Source: Mucilaginibacter sp. (GTDB lineage: Bacteria; Bacteroidota; Bacteroidia; Sphingobacteriales; Sphingobacteriaceae). From it: DNA of 32,582 nt. Both the position numbers and the translations under genes were made by a program. The notes under the pieces were generated by a model. That model worked only from the letters and a program-made list of their open reading frames with translations. It had not been told where the DNA came from and did no database searches. The stretch is taken from positions 1-32,582 of the forward strand of contig JAQBOS010000645.1 in the NCBI GenBank assembly GCA_028287925.1, written 5' to 3'. Below, piece by piece: positions 18,296 to 27,958 of the stretch (its first letter is position 1; each line of letters begins with the position of its first letter).

Positions 18296-20482
18296 TTACC
18301 ATTGCAGATCAACCTTTATACCGTCGGGGCTGTTGGCAAAGCCGAGGTATAGCGTATTTGATGAGCTGTCCCACGATGTTTTAACATCAGTAATGGTTTG
18401 TCCTTTGCTATCGGTAACGGTAGTTGCCTTTGGTTCTGCAGGCAATAATACACGTACGCTGTTTAATGTTTTTACAGGGCTTTTGGCGATGAAAGAATAG
18501 CTGCCGCTTTTGATCTTCGCTTCATAAATCCTGGAAGCTGATGCTAAAACCTGCGGTTTTGTTTTATCGGCAACACGATTCACTACATATAATAATGCCT
18601 GTTCGCCAGGGTTAACCGTTTTTTCGGCAAGTACCGGCAATTGCGGATCAAAAAGGTCAATAACAGGGCCCTTTATTGCGTAAGGTTTGCTGTCGGCATT
18701 TTCATCAAGTACTGAAACCACATCATACGGGCCCCTTTCCAAATACAGGCTGTTTTTAAATACCAGCTCTCCGGCTTTGGCATCGTTTTCATATCCCTTT
18801 TTTACCAGGTTGATGAACGTATTGTCATTATTAGCCTGTATTACAAACTCTTTAGGGTTTTGCCTTAACACATAAACCGCGCCTTTACCAACTTTGAATT
18901 TTTCATTCTCTTTTGTTGGTTTGATGCCAAGCAGCTTGAACAGGTGCTGTGATGGCGCTGTAAACTTATTGCCTTTGGTATCCCACCATTCCATTACAGA
19001 TTGGTAGGGGTCATCATCCCTGCCGCAATAAATTAATACGCCACCTTTTTTAACCCAGCTTGCTAACTCGGTATGGATCTCTGCAGATACCGGTTTCATG
19101 TTTGAGTAGCTCATCACCAAAACCTTAATGTCTTTTAATGAGGCCGCATAGCTAAGGTTTTCCATGTGCACGGTTTGTACCGGCACTCCGCGTTTTAACA
19201 GCGGCAGCGTTTGCCCGTAAAAGTTGGAGAACTGCGGGTCTTCGAATCCGTTATGAGTAGGGAAGCGCTGGAACATCAATGTATTGCTCATTAACACCCC
19301 AACACCATTTACGCCCGATACCTGGTTGGCTGATTTTGGCATGCTGTTCAAAGCATTAACCATTATCTGCATTTGGGTTGAGTAAAATTGTGGGATCAGG
19401 ATCTTTTCGTTGCTGCCCAATACCGGGTATGGATGGGTATAGATCCGCTCGGGCCATGGCATTACCTCGTAATCAGCAACCATGGGGTATAAAAGTTTGG
19501 CAGTAAATGTAGCCTGGTAGTTGCGCTTGTAATCGCTCCAGTCATGCACGCGGTCTTCAATCGGGTCTGTTAAAAGGAACATTTTGCGTTTGGTTGGCGC
19601 CGTCATTGAAACGGCTGAGCCGTATTCAAGGAATGCATTTTCAAAAACACGTTCTTTTTGGATCCCGTTAAAGTAAGTAGGTTCACGGGCGGTGCCGGTC
19701 CACACCTGGGCTATGTAGCCATCAATGCTCGGTAATGAGGCCAGGCTTGCTTCCGGACTTACAATTTGCCATGATGAATAATTAACAAGGGAGTGCGTTG
19801 CTATAAAAACCTTAACGTCCACCCCTTTACTTTTGCCATATGATTTGGCGTATTCGGATACCTGTTTTATGGCGTCGTAATATAAATGGTATTTTAGCTT
19901 GCTCGATAAGTAGGTGTTTTCGGCTGATGCATCCTGGGGTTTCCATGGAAAACCGTAATATTTTTGCCATTCTTCTTTAAATGGCGCGCTGTAACCAGCG
20001 CGTGCCCAAAATTCGGGCTCTTCTAAAAATATGGTGCTGATGTTTGCATCAATCACCCTTTTAACAACAGCCGTTTTCATATAATCAATAAACGACTGTA
20101 CCGGTACAACATAAGGCATGTTCCGGCCATGCATAATAGTGTCGCCCTTCATGGTCACCTGGCCAACGCCCAGGTGGTTTTTGCCATCCCACTTGCCCAA
20201 AAAATAATCGAAATACTGGCCCCAGGCAATGCCTGTCATAAAGTTTACCTGGTAGCCATGGTCGCGCCATGATTGTACGCGTTGTTCAAAGGTCATTCCG
20301 GCGCGATCATTAGCGCCATAAACAATGGCAATGTCTGATCGTACATCAATCTCCGGCATCCAGGGGCTGCTGGTTTGAAAAGCGGTTTTTTGGGGAAGCT
20401 GCCCGGTAGCCTGGTCATTTTGCTGTGCAAGCAGGGAAAGTGATGTAACCATCAGGCTATAAAACAGGATAGATCTTTTCAT
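18296..20482 (-). CDS. Putative secreted glycoside-hydrolase-like protein (TIM-barrel-like N-terminal region plus GH42 trimerisation/GATase-like region), family unassigned
   Basis: Signal peptide; barrel-like segments (RVIDANISTIFLEEPEFWARAGYS, VDVKVFIATHSLVNYSSW, IDGYIAQVWTGTAREPTYF); C-terminal KVLVMSYSNMKPVSAEIHTELASWVKKGGVLIYCGRDDDPY resembles a GATase-like fold. Located in a GH92 PUL. Confidence 0.6.
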   Translation of the reverse strand: MKRSILFYSLMVTSLSLLAQQNDQATGQLPQKTAFQTSSPWMPEIDVRSDIAIVYGANDRAGMTFEQRVQSWRDHGYQVNFMTGIAWGQYFDYFLGKWDGKNHLGVGQVTMKGDTIMHGRNMPYVVPVQSFIDYMKTAVVKRVIDANISTIFLEEPEFWARAGYSAPFKEEWQKYYGFPWKPQDASAENTYLSSKLKYHLYYDAIKQVSEYAKSYGKSKGVDVKVFIATHSLVNYSSWQIVSPEASLASLPSIDGYIAQVWTGTAREPTYFNGIQKERVFENAFLEYGSAVSMTAPTKRKMFLLTDPIEDRVHDWSDYKRNYQATFTAKLLYPMVADYEVMPWPERIYTHPYPVLGSNEKILIPQFYSTQMQIMVNALNSMPKSANQVSGVNGVGVLMSNTLMFQRFPTHNGFEDPQFSNFYGQTLPLLKRGVPVQTVHMENLSYAASLKDIKVLVMSYSNMKPVSAEIHTELASWVKKGGVLIYCGRDDDPYQSVMEWWDTKGNKFTAPSQHLFKLLGIKPTKENEKFKVGKGAVYVLRQNPKEFVIQANNDNTFINLVKKGYENDAKAGELVFKNSLYLERGPYDVVSVLDENADSKPYAIKGPVIDLFDPQLPVLAEKTVNPGEQALLYVVNRVADKTKPQVLASASRIYEAKIKSGSYSFIAKSPVKTLNSVRVLLPAEPKATTVTDSKGQTITDVKTSWDSSSNTLYLGFANSPDGIKVDLQW

Positions 20483-20514
20483 TAAATAATAATTTATAAT
20501 AAGTAGCTGTAGGG

Positions 20515-20541
20515 TAAAAAAGCAGGGCCGAAGCCCTGCTT
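20515..20541 (-). terminator. Intrinsic terminator with UUCG tetraloop after DUF3823-like gene
   Basis: Minus strand: AAGCAGGGC-TTCG-GCCCTGCTT-TTTT, perfect stem followed by a T-tract. Confidence 0.9.
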
Positions 20542-20551
20542 AAAACATTTA

Positions 20552-21304
20552 TCACGGATATGGTACAGTAACTGGCGTGCTGTAATTGTATTCGTCAAGA
20601 CCAGCGTTTATCCTGGCGCCAACCCTGAAGTAAACATCCTGTGCCGGCATCGCGCCGCCAATAGTGGTTATAGTAATGGTTTGCCCTAAAAGGCTGGTGC
20701 CGGTTGAACCACTATACGAAACAAGGGTTGAATACCTTGGATCGTAATTGTTGTTACCATCGTATTGGGTATTGCTTACATACAGGTTAATGTTGGTTAC
20801 ATCAAGCTGGTAAGCCGCATTGTTGGTACCACGGGTAATTTTAACCTGGACGGTAACCGTTTTGTCGGCATTAAACACAGGTTTGCCAACCCACTCAATC
20901 CTTAAAAATGGCTGAACTTTAAAGTTAACGGTTGCCGAACCTTTCAAAACAATGGTTTGGCTGGCGTCTGACGTAACGGTGCCTGTATTATCGGTTTGTA
21001 CAATCGGTACAAAAGGCCCCTCTACCGAAACTTTATAGGTTGCGGCAAATAATTTGGTATTGTTAAAAGTGCCATCCTGCATCGACTGGAAATAATAGGG
21101 CGTAGGATTGGCGCTATAGCTTGTTTCAAGCAGTTTAACGCGTGTGCCGCCGCCACCAATTTCTGTTTGCACGGTTTGCCCGGTTGCCTCGTCAATAGTA
21201 CTGCCTGATAACGTAGACGATGGCGGTGCGTAGTTGTCTACCTTGCTGCATGAGCTGGCAACAACCACTACCAGGCACATTGCTGTATAAAATAGCTTTT
21301 TCAT
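20552..21304 (-). CDS. DUF3823-like secreted lipoprotein of a PUL
   Basis: Lipobox VVVASSCSKVDNYAPPSSTLSGSTIDEATGQTVQTE, then DGTFNNTKLFAATYKVSVEGPFVP; immediately downstream of SusD. Confidence 0.75.
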   Translation of the reverse strand: MKKLFYTAMCLVVVVASSCSKVDNYAPPSSTLSGSTIDEATGQTVQTEIGGGGTRVKLLETSYSANPTPYYFQSMQDGTFNNTKLFAATYKVSVEGPFVPIVQTDNTGTVTSDASQTIVLKGSATVNFKVQPFLRIEWVGKPVFNADKTVTVQVKITRGTNNAAYQLDVTNINLYVSNTQYDGNNNYDPRYSTLVSYSGSTGTSLLGQTITITTIGGAMPAQDVYFRVGARINAGLDEYNYSTPVTVPYP

Positions 21305-21314
21305 TTTTTATGTA

Positions 21315-23252
21315 TTAATAACCTGGGTTCTGAATTAAGTTAGTGCTTTTTTGTATGGCGCCCTGCGGAATCTGCTCATAATACCACCTTGGGTCGTAGG
21401 TATAAGTGTCATTCCTTTCGTCGGTACGCGCGTCAAAGAAGAATTTACCGGCATCTGACGAATAAAATGGCATTAATATTTTATAAATAGTTCCGTTTTG
21501 CTCCTTGTCAAATATTCTCCATCTCTTTAAATCCCAATAGGTTTTATTTTCAAAGGCAAGCTCTTTTCTTCTTTCCATACGTAAAGTATCAATAGTAAGT
21601 GAACCTGTACCGGCTAATAGAGTTGCTCCTGCCCTTGAACGGATCTGGTTGATAACGGTAAAAGCATCTGCCGCATTCGCGCCATTGGTGCCTGCGCTGC
21701 CCAGTTCAAGTTCGGCTTCGGCGCGGTTTAACAATACCTCGGCGTAGCGCATCTCTATCCAGGTTTGGGTTTCGTTATTTTCCTTTGCCTGGGAAGTCGG
21801 CAGGTTCGGATCGAGCCATTTTCTCACAGAAAAGCCTGAAATAGCACAGGTTTGATCGCCTGTAAAAATTCCGCTTAATCCGGCCGGGTTCATTAACGTA
21901 CCATTTGGCAGCTTATAAGCTGTTTGGGTAGAGGTAGATGAGATTACAAGATTTGTAAGCGGATACTGTGACCTTGAACCGGCAGGCAGCAACGGACTGA
22001 TCCCTCCTGCAGATGAGCCGGTATAAATACCGCGGCGAATCTCGATGTTTTGCCCTTTAAAGGCATCACCCGGAAATATCACCGTAGCCCTTAGCCTTGG
22101 CTCGGCATTTGCAAAAAGGTCCATTGTATTGTTGTACAGGATATAGTGCCCGCTCGCATCAAGTGTTTTAAGGGTGCCATCGGCATTTTTAGGTAAGCCG
22201 CCAAACATCTCAACAAAATTTAGCGATGGGTTTACTTCAGATGAATAGCCATTTGGCCCTATCAACTGGCGTGGAACATTGTAAGCATCGTAACCGTGTA
22301 CCGAGTTTGGATAATTGTATTCGCGTACAAAAATATTCTCCTTGCTTGCTGCATCAAAAAACATGTTTATGAAGTTCTGATATTGCGCGGTTTTGTCTGT
22401 TGCAGACCATGCCGATAGATATAGGCTGTAAGCACCATCAAGAATTTTTGCCGCATCATAGGCCTTTTGAAAATACGAAGCCGCAGCGCTTGCCGGAATA
22501 CCGCAAAGCTGGTTCTTATTAGCATCAAATAAAGTAGCGGTGTTATACTTCGCTATAGAACCGGCGTATAACATAGCTCTTGACTTGAATGCCGCTGCAA
22601 CATATTTATTTGCACGGCTTCCATCACTATAATCAGTATTTACTGCAGGCAGGTTAGCTATTGCAAAATCAAAATCGCTGCCTACCTGGTCCCAAACCGC
22701 CTGTTCAGATGAACGGGGAACTTTAAGATCAGTAACATCAGATCCCGGTGTGTAATTTAAAACTGTATTTACAATCGGAACGCCGCCTACACGTTTTACG
22801 AGTGCAAAGTAAGTCATGCCGCGGATAAAGTAAGCTTCGCCCAACCAGGCGTTTACCTGTGCTGTGCTGTAAGTGCTTGCGTATTTAGGCAAGGTTTGAA
22901 TAAAGTAATCACAATCGTGTATTATAGTATATGAACCTCCCCAGAAATTCCAATTCCATCCACCAAGATTTTCCTGCATCGAGCCTGTTTGGTCACGGCT
23001 TAATGCCTCACCGGTTGTAGCCGGGGTTGGGCTGATGATCCAAAAAAAGTTCAACCCTCTTTGAGGTGAATACCTGAAATCTTCAATAGGCAATTCGCTG
23101 TAAAGGCGTGCCATATAAGCCTGGATCCCACCGTTTGAAGTGAAAACGTCCTGATCCTGGATGATATTTTTAGGAGGGATATTAAGCTTTCTACAAGCCT
23201 GGATCCCCGCCATTAAGAATACCAATAATATTAAATATTTATATTTTTTCAT
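21315..23252 (-). CDS. SusD/RagB family nutrient-binding outer membrane lipoprotein
   Basis: Start at MKKYKYLILLVFLMAGIQACRKLN (lipobox) preferred over the ORF-track start at 23288, which overlaps SusC. SusD blocks: AQVNAWLGEAYFIRGMTYFALVKRVGGVPIV, ETQTWIEMRYAEVLLNRAEAELELG, RMERRKELAFENKTYWDLKRWRIF. Confidence 0.94.
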   Translation of the reverse strand: MKKYKYLILLVFLMAGIQACRKLNIPPKNIIQDQDVFTSNGGIQAYMARLYSELPIEDFRYSPQRGLNFFWIISPTPATTGEALSRDQTGSMQENLGGWNWNFWGGSYTIIHDCDYFIQTLPKYASTYSTAQVNAWLGEAYFIRGMTYFALVKRVGGVPIVNTVLNYTPGSDVTDLKVPRSSEQAVWDQVGSDFDFAIANLPAVNTDYSDGSRANKYVAAAFKSRAMLYAGSIAKYNTATLFDANKNQLCGIPASAAASYFQKAYDAAKILDGAYSLYLSAWSATDKTAQYQNFINMFFDAASKENIFVREYNYPNSVHGYDAYNVPRQLIGPNGYSSEVNPSLNFVEMFGGLPKNADGTLKTLDASGHYILYNNTMDLFANAEPRLRATVIFPGDAFKGQNIEIRRGIYTGSSAGGISPLLPAGSRSQYPLTNLVISSTSTQTAYKLPNGTLMNPAGLSGIFTGDQTCAISGFSVRKWLDPNLPTSQAKENNETQTWIEMRYAEVLLNRAEAELELGSAGTNGANAADAFTVINQIRSRAGATLLAGTGSLTIDTLRMERRKELAFENKTYWDLKRWRIFDKEQNGTIYKILMPFYSSDAGKFFFDARTDERNDTYTYDPRWYYEQIPQGAIQKSTNLIQNPGY

Positions 23253-23265
23253 GATCTGTTGCTGA

Positions 23266-26200
23266 TTAGAATTTGACATCCAAGCCAATGTTAAACAATT
23301 TGTCGAGCGGGTATAAATAACCGTAAGTACCTGATGGATGTTCCGGATCGACGTATTTTACATTTGTGATAGTAAACAGGTTATAACCGTTTGCAAATAT
23401 CCTTACACTCCTAACGCCTATTACCTTTAATGCCCTGCCTGGCAAGCTATAGCCTATTTCAGCGCTCTTTAGCCTTAAATAAGCAGCATTAACAAAATTG
23501 AATGATGAGTTGGTATTGGCAGTTGTGCCGGTGTAGGCAAATTTGCCGGGTACCCATACGGTATTCGGATTGTAAGGGTCGGCAGTTGGATCAGCCGGAT
23601 GCCAGTCGTTGGTAAACTGTGTAAGGGCGCTGCCTCCACCCCAAAGCGGGATGTTTAACTGCTCGATGTATGAAACGCTGTACATCCCGGTTCCCTGGAA
23701 CAACAGGTTAAAGTCAAGATTTCCATACGAACCACCAAGGGTAAGGCCGTAAGTTATTTTTGGGATTGCCGGTCCGCCGTTAGGGTTGCCGCCGTAGGCT
23801 ATAGGGTGCACATCATTACCATCAATTTGCCCATCGCCATTCCAGTCTTGGTAAATGTAATCGCCCACTACTACGGCCCTGTTAGCATAAACCGGGCTGT
23901 TTAAAATTTGCTGATAGTTCTGATATTGTCCCGCGCTACCATAACCCATCTGGATTCCCTGGTTCCTGTTGGTATTCATACCCTGCCAATCGAGGTAGGA
24001 ATTGCCTTTTTTGGATTCAGCAAATGTGGTGTTCATGGTATTGGTGTATAGGAATGTACCTTTTACGTTATACCTGAACTTGCCTATGCTGCCTCTGTGG
24101 CCAACTTCAAAATCAAATCCTTTGGTCCTGTCGCCATTTAGATTGTCCTGTGGCAGCGGAGCTCCGAGCACATCAGGTACCTGCAAAACTGCTGATGCAA
24201 GCAAACCTTTCCTGTCGCGGATAAAATAATCAAAGGTAATGTTGAATAACCCCTTCCAGGCATCAATATCAATACCCGCATCAAAGGTATGCGAGGTTGA
24301 CCAGGTGATGTTAGGGTTAGGGATCCCCTTGCTTTGAACAGCGTTTATATACGTATTGCCAAATACGGCGCCGCCGGGCAACTGGTTATTTGAACCACCT
24401 GCCGGATAATTATACCCGGTTAAAAACTGGTAGTATAATGAGCCGTCATCACCCAATACACCATAAGAGCCGCGAAGCTTTAAATTATCAATAAATGATA
24501 AGGCAGATGAGTTTTTCCAGAAATCTTCTTCAGATACACGCCATCCTAAGGAAGCTGAAGGGAAAAATCCCCATCCCTGGCTTGGCGCAAACCTTGATGA
24601 CTTATCATCCCTGAAGCTAAACTCAGCCAGGTATTTGCCCTTATAATCATAGGTGACACGACCTACAATTGAGTTGGTTGCATATTGATATAAAGCGGTA
24701 TTGCTGCCGTCCTGGCTGGCATTCTGGTTTGATGCATTACCCGCAATTATCTGGTCAACAGGTATCGCCAGCTGCCTGTAGGCACCAAAGTTATCGCCGC
24801 TTTGCTCGTTTCCTTCATATAGCAGCAATGCGCTTATGTTATGCGAACCAAAGCTGTGGGCATAATTGATGGAGAACTGATCGGTATTTTTTGGATAATC
24901 ATAATACTGCCTTTGTACAAACGCAGGCGAATTATTAAGCGATGGGATGTATGTTTTTGTTGCATCGTCATAACTATAAAGGTTATATGATTTTTGGAAC
25001 AGCTTATTGTCCTGGATCTGTTCGTCATAGCTATATAAACCCTTTATAGAAAGGCCCGGAACAAATGGCACTTTATATTCAATGCTTAATGATCCGTCAA
25101 AGAATTTATTGGTTTGTGTGCTGTAGCCATTAATATCCGAGCTGCCGTAGGCAAGGGGGTTGCCACCGTCAACCGTACCATTAAACAAGTACTGCGAATT
25201 GTTGTTGGCATAAAAAGGCTGGGTAGGCAGCTCGCGCCAGGCTTCTCTTGTAGTGTACCAGAACGACTGTGCAGGTGAGTTCTTTTTATCATAAATGGCG
25301 CTCATATTTAAATTAACCGTAATGTTTTTACCTACTTTACTGGTAATATTTGAACGCACATTGTAACGCTTGTAATTAAGATCGTTGCTTTGTAAAATAC
25401 CGTCCTGATCGGTAAAACCACCACTTAACAAGTACTGCGTACTTTCGGTACCGCCGGTTGCGGTAAGGTTATGCTGTTGCTGCATAGCCGATTTTTTGAA
25501 AGTAGCATCATACCAATCGGTACTTTGTTTGGTGCCATTGGCATAAGCTGCAAAATCTGCCGGGGTGTAAACCAGGTTTCCACCGTTTGCCTGGTGCAAA
25601 GCCTGTTGGTTAACAAGCGTCATATAATCTGTAGCATTTACCGGTTTGGGTAATCCCGAGGGCACCTGCCAGCCGTAGGTTCCGGTATAGCTTAGCTGAA
25701 GCGTTCCGGGTTTTCCTTTTTTGGTGGTGATGAGTATTACGCCATTTGCAGCCTTAACACCGTAAACTGCGGCGGAGGCATCTTTCAGAACGGAAATACT
25801 TTCAACATCGTTCGGATCAATTCTTGAAAATATATTGCTTGAGCCCACATTGTTATCACCATTGCCGCCTGTAACAGAAAAATCAGGTTGTTCAACACCA
25901 TCAATTACAATTAACGGGTTGCCCATACCGCGGATGGAAATGTTGTTTGAAAAGTCTCCGGGTTCGGATGTGTTTTGTACTACCTGTAAACCTGCAACCT
26001 TACCAGTGAGCATGTTTTCAATGTTCTCATTTTTGGTAGTCACAATCTCATGGCTGCTCACCGAAGTAACTGCGCCTGTTAAGGATGCCTTTTTTTGCGT
26101 ACCATAACCTACCACCACAACTTCATTAAGTGTTGAAGAGGAAGGCTCCAGTGACACATTGTAAGTTTTTTGGTCGGTAATCTTAACGTTTTTTTCCTCG

Positions 26201-26490
26201 TAACCTAAAAATGTGAACACTAATGTTGCGCCTTTGTCAGCGGCGATGGAAAATTTCCCGTTAACATCCGTTATCGTGCCGGCAGTTGTGCCTTTAACTT
26301 TTACGGTTACGCCGGGAATGGATTGCCCTTTTTCGTCATTAACTGTACCTTGTACCGTGCTTTGTGCGAAAGTGGAGAGGGAGAGAAGTAAAAGCATGAG
26401 CAGTGTCCCGTATCTAAACAGTCCCTTCATGAATTTACCCCGATGATGGACGTCATAGCAGCCACCATAATTGGTAAAAGTTTTTTTCAT
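23266..26490 (-). CDS. SusC/RagA family TonB-linked outer membrane protein
   Basis: CarboxypepD_reg-like region (GTVNDEKGQSIPGVTVKVKGTTAGTITDVNGKFSI); SusC signature LNEVVVVGYGTQKKASLTGAV; plug NPLIVIDGVEQ...DPNDVESISVLKDASAAVYGVKAANGVILITTKKG. Start MKKTFTNYGG gives an extended signal leader; MKGLFRYG (26430) is an alternative. Confidence 0.96.
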   Translation of the reverse strand: MKKTFTNYGGCYDVHHRGKFMKGLFRYGTLLMLLLLSLSTFAQSTVQGTVNDEKGQSIPGVTVKVKGTTAGTITDVNGKFSIAADKGATLVFTFLGYEEKNVKITDQKTYNVSLEPSSSTLNEVVVVGYGTQKKASLTGAVTSVSSHEIVTTKNENIENMLTGKVAGLQVVQNTSEPGDFSNNISIRGMGNPLIVIDGVEQPDFSVTGGNGDNNVGSSNIFSRIDPNDVESISVLKDASAAVYGVKAANGVILITTKKGKPGTLQLSYTGTYGWQVPSGLPKPVNATDYMTLVNQQALHQANGGNLVYTPADFAAYANGTKQSTDWYDATFKKSAMQQQHNLTATGGTESTQYLLSGGFTDQDGILQSNDLNYKRYNVRSNITSKVGKNITVNLNMSAIYDKKNSPAQSFWYTTREAWRELPTQPFYANNNSQYLFNGTVDGGNPLAYGSSDINGYSTQTNKFFDGSLSIEYKVPFVPGLSIKGLYSYDEQIQDNKLFQKSYNLYSYDDATKTYIPSLNNSPAFVQRQYYDYPKNTDQFSINYAHSFGSHNISALLLYEGNEQSGDNFGAYRQLAIPVDQIIAGNASNQNASQDGSNTALYQYATNSIVGRVTYDYKGKYLAEFSFRDDKSSRFAPSQGWGFFPSASLGWRVSEEDFWKNSSALSFIDNLKLRGSYGVLGDDGSLYYQFLTGYNYPAGGSNNQLPGGAVFGNTYINAVQSKGIPNPNITWSTSHTFDAGIDIDAWKGLFNITFDYFIRDRKGLLASAVLQVPDVLGAPLPQDNLNGDRTKGFDFEVGHRGSIGKFRYNVKGTFLYTNTMNTTFAESKKGNSYLDWQGMNTNRNQGIQMGYGSAGQYQNYQQILNSPVYANRAVVVGDYIYQDWNGDGQIDGNDVHPIAYGGNPNGGPAIPKITYGLTLGGSYGNLDFNLLFQGTGMYSVSYIEQLNIPLWGGGSALTQFTNDWHPADPTADPYNPNTVWVPGKFAYTGTTANTNSSFNFVNAAYLRLKSAEIGYSLPGRALKVIGVRSVRIFANGYNLFTITNVKYVDPEHPSGTYGYLYPLDKLFNIGLDVKF

Positions 26491-26591
26491 AAAATAAATT
26501 AATTGGTTTATAATAATTTCTCGCCAATCAGAAAATGCAAGGCTGGTTAAACCCCGGGTTCTTCAATTGGTGAAACAATATTAAATGGGAC

Positions 26592-26660
26592 GGTATTAAA
26601 GGATGGGTTAAAATTGGGGTTAATAGCATATAAATTTTATTAACCGGGGGATGTTAACCC
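26592..26660. promoter_or_regulatory. Cluster of (G)GGTTAA half-sites upstream of SusC (possible operator region)
   Basis: GGGTTAA at 26605 and 26617 (12-bp spacing), GGTATTAA at 26592, inverted TTAACC at 26640 and TTAACCC at 26654; another GGTTAA at 26545. Confidence 0.35.
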
Positions 26661-26795
26661 ATTTATTAAGGGGAAGGAGTTAGGAATAGTAGCGTTTGGG
26701 AAAGTCAGTAAAGTCGCGAGGTCTGAAAGATTGGGAGAGGGGAGGCTTTTGTGCAAATCACCACCACATGGGCCTTGACAATTGGTTATTGAAAT

Positions 26796-26841
26796 GGCCG
26801 GGGCGTATGCCAATCTTTGCTTGCGAGGCATACCCACGGCC
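26796..26841 (-). terminator. Strong hairpin just downstream of the Y-x4-D lipoprotein gene (possible terminator or 3' stabiliser, no T-tract)
   Basis: Arms ggccggggcgtatgcc (26796-26811) and ggcatacccacggcc (26827-26841); about 14 pairs with one bulge and one mismatch, 15-nt loop. Confidence 0.5.
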
Positions 26842-26860
26842 AAAACAGAATACTTTAACG

Positions 26861-27715
26861 TTAAAGCGATGGTGTAACACTATTAGTGATCTTCCAGATA
26901 GCAAGGTCCGGTGTAGGGTAACTAACACCTTTTGTGCTTCCCCGTAAAGCATTGTCCTTACCAAAGTAGTATAATGGATGCCCTTTATAAACTAACTGGG
27001 TCTTATTAAAAACCGTGATCGTTTCAAACTGCGTTTTATCAAGGATGGAAGGAATGCTCTTTATAGTTGAAGCACTATCTACCGGCCAATTAGCGTCATG
27101 AGCAGGATTGTTGTTTGAAAATGTATTTGTTTTAGAAAGGTCATGGGTGAACATATACAGTGTTTGACCATTACCATCAGTAATAAATTGGGATATTTCT
27201 GTACCTGCTGTGCCGTCGCTTTTGTATTGCGCGCCATCATTGCCTACCAGCTGCATATGCCCCAGCATTACCGTATAATCTGTTTTACCGATAAACCATG
27301 TACTATCCACCGCATCGCCATTGGTATCACCAGCAATTTTGTCGTTTTTAAAATAGTATAATGGCCACCCTTTAAAGGCGATTTGTTTTGTGCCATCAGT
27401 TCTGGTTATGACAGTAAAATCTGCTGCATTAAGGCCAGCCCCAATTGTCAGGTTATCCTTGTAAAATGAAGGCCAAAATGTTAAACACTGACCTGTGCAG
27501 GCCGAAGCGCCGTTAGCATCATCGGCAAAAAAGTAAAGAGAATGCCCTAAGTTATCCGTTATAATGCTGCCAAATTTGGCATTGGCTGATAACTGAACTC
27601 CAGTTACAACCTGTGCCGGCATCTGGGATTTTTTGTCTTTTTTACACGATGCACCTAAAAACGTTAAGATTGTTGTTGCCACCAGTAGTAAATAGTTAAT
27701 TTTTTTTGTTTTCAT
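26861..27715 (-). CDS. COG4315-type lipoprotein with secreted Y-x4-D repeats
   Basis: Lipobox TFLGASCKKDKKS; repeated units GHSLYFFADDANGASACTGQCLTFWPSF, GWPLYYFKNDKIAGDTNG, GQTLYMFTHDLSKTNTFSNNNPAHDANWP, GHPLYYFGKDNALRGSTKG. Confidence 0.85.
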   Translation of the reverse strand: MKTKKINYLLLVATTILTFLGASCKKDKKSQMPAQVVTGVQLSANAKFGSIITDNLGHSLYFFADDANGASACTGQCLTFWPSFYKDNLTIGAGLNAADFTVITRTDGTKQIAFKGWPLYYFKNDKIAGDTNGDAVDSTWFIGKTDYTVMLGHMQLVGNDGAQYKSDGTAGTEISQFITDGNGQTLYMFTHDLSKTNTFSNNNPAHDANWPVDSASTIKSIPSILDKTQFETITVFNKTQLVYKGHPLYYFGKDNALRGSTKGVSYPTPDLAIWKITNSVTPSL

Positions 27716-27958
27716 AATGGTAATTATTAAGTTTTATAATAACTACCTGTATTTTTTTTGATAGGTTGCTTATAACGAAAAAATTAACTGATGTGATAGG
27801 TTTAGATTTTGAAAGCCCGTTTCTGCAGGAGCCCCTCCAATGACAAAAGTGGCCGTCCGCTAGTTTATCCATGAGTTCCCGGACGGATGTTTTTATAATT
27901 TCATTTTTGAGGCCTTTGCCCTGCTTCCCGTTTTCCGGAGGGTCTCTCAAAAAGGACC

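Noticed and set aside
23253-23288. N-terminal extension MAWMSNSNQQQI of SusD in the ORF track
   Set aside because: Would overlap the SusC 3' end; the internal Met at 23252 directly precedes a normal lipoprotein signal peptide.
26853-26866. 14-bp palindrome CTTTAACGTTAAAG at the lipoprotein stop codon
   Set aside because: Overlaps coding sequence and the stop; AT-rich and short, easily chance without conservation data.
26640-26964. Short ORFs on both strands in the intergenic region upstream of SusC
   Set aside because: No recognisable protein features; the region is better explained as regulatory or 3' hairpin DNA.
27696-27950. 84-aa minus-strand ORF overlapping the Y-x4-D lipoprotein start
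   Set aside because: Out of frame with the lipoprotein, no signal or domain, spans intergenic hairpin-rich sequence.
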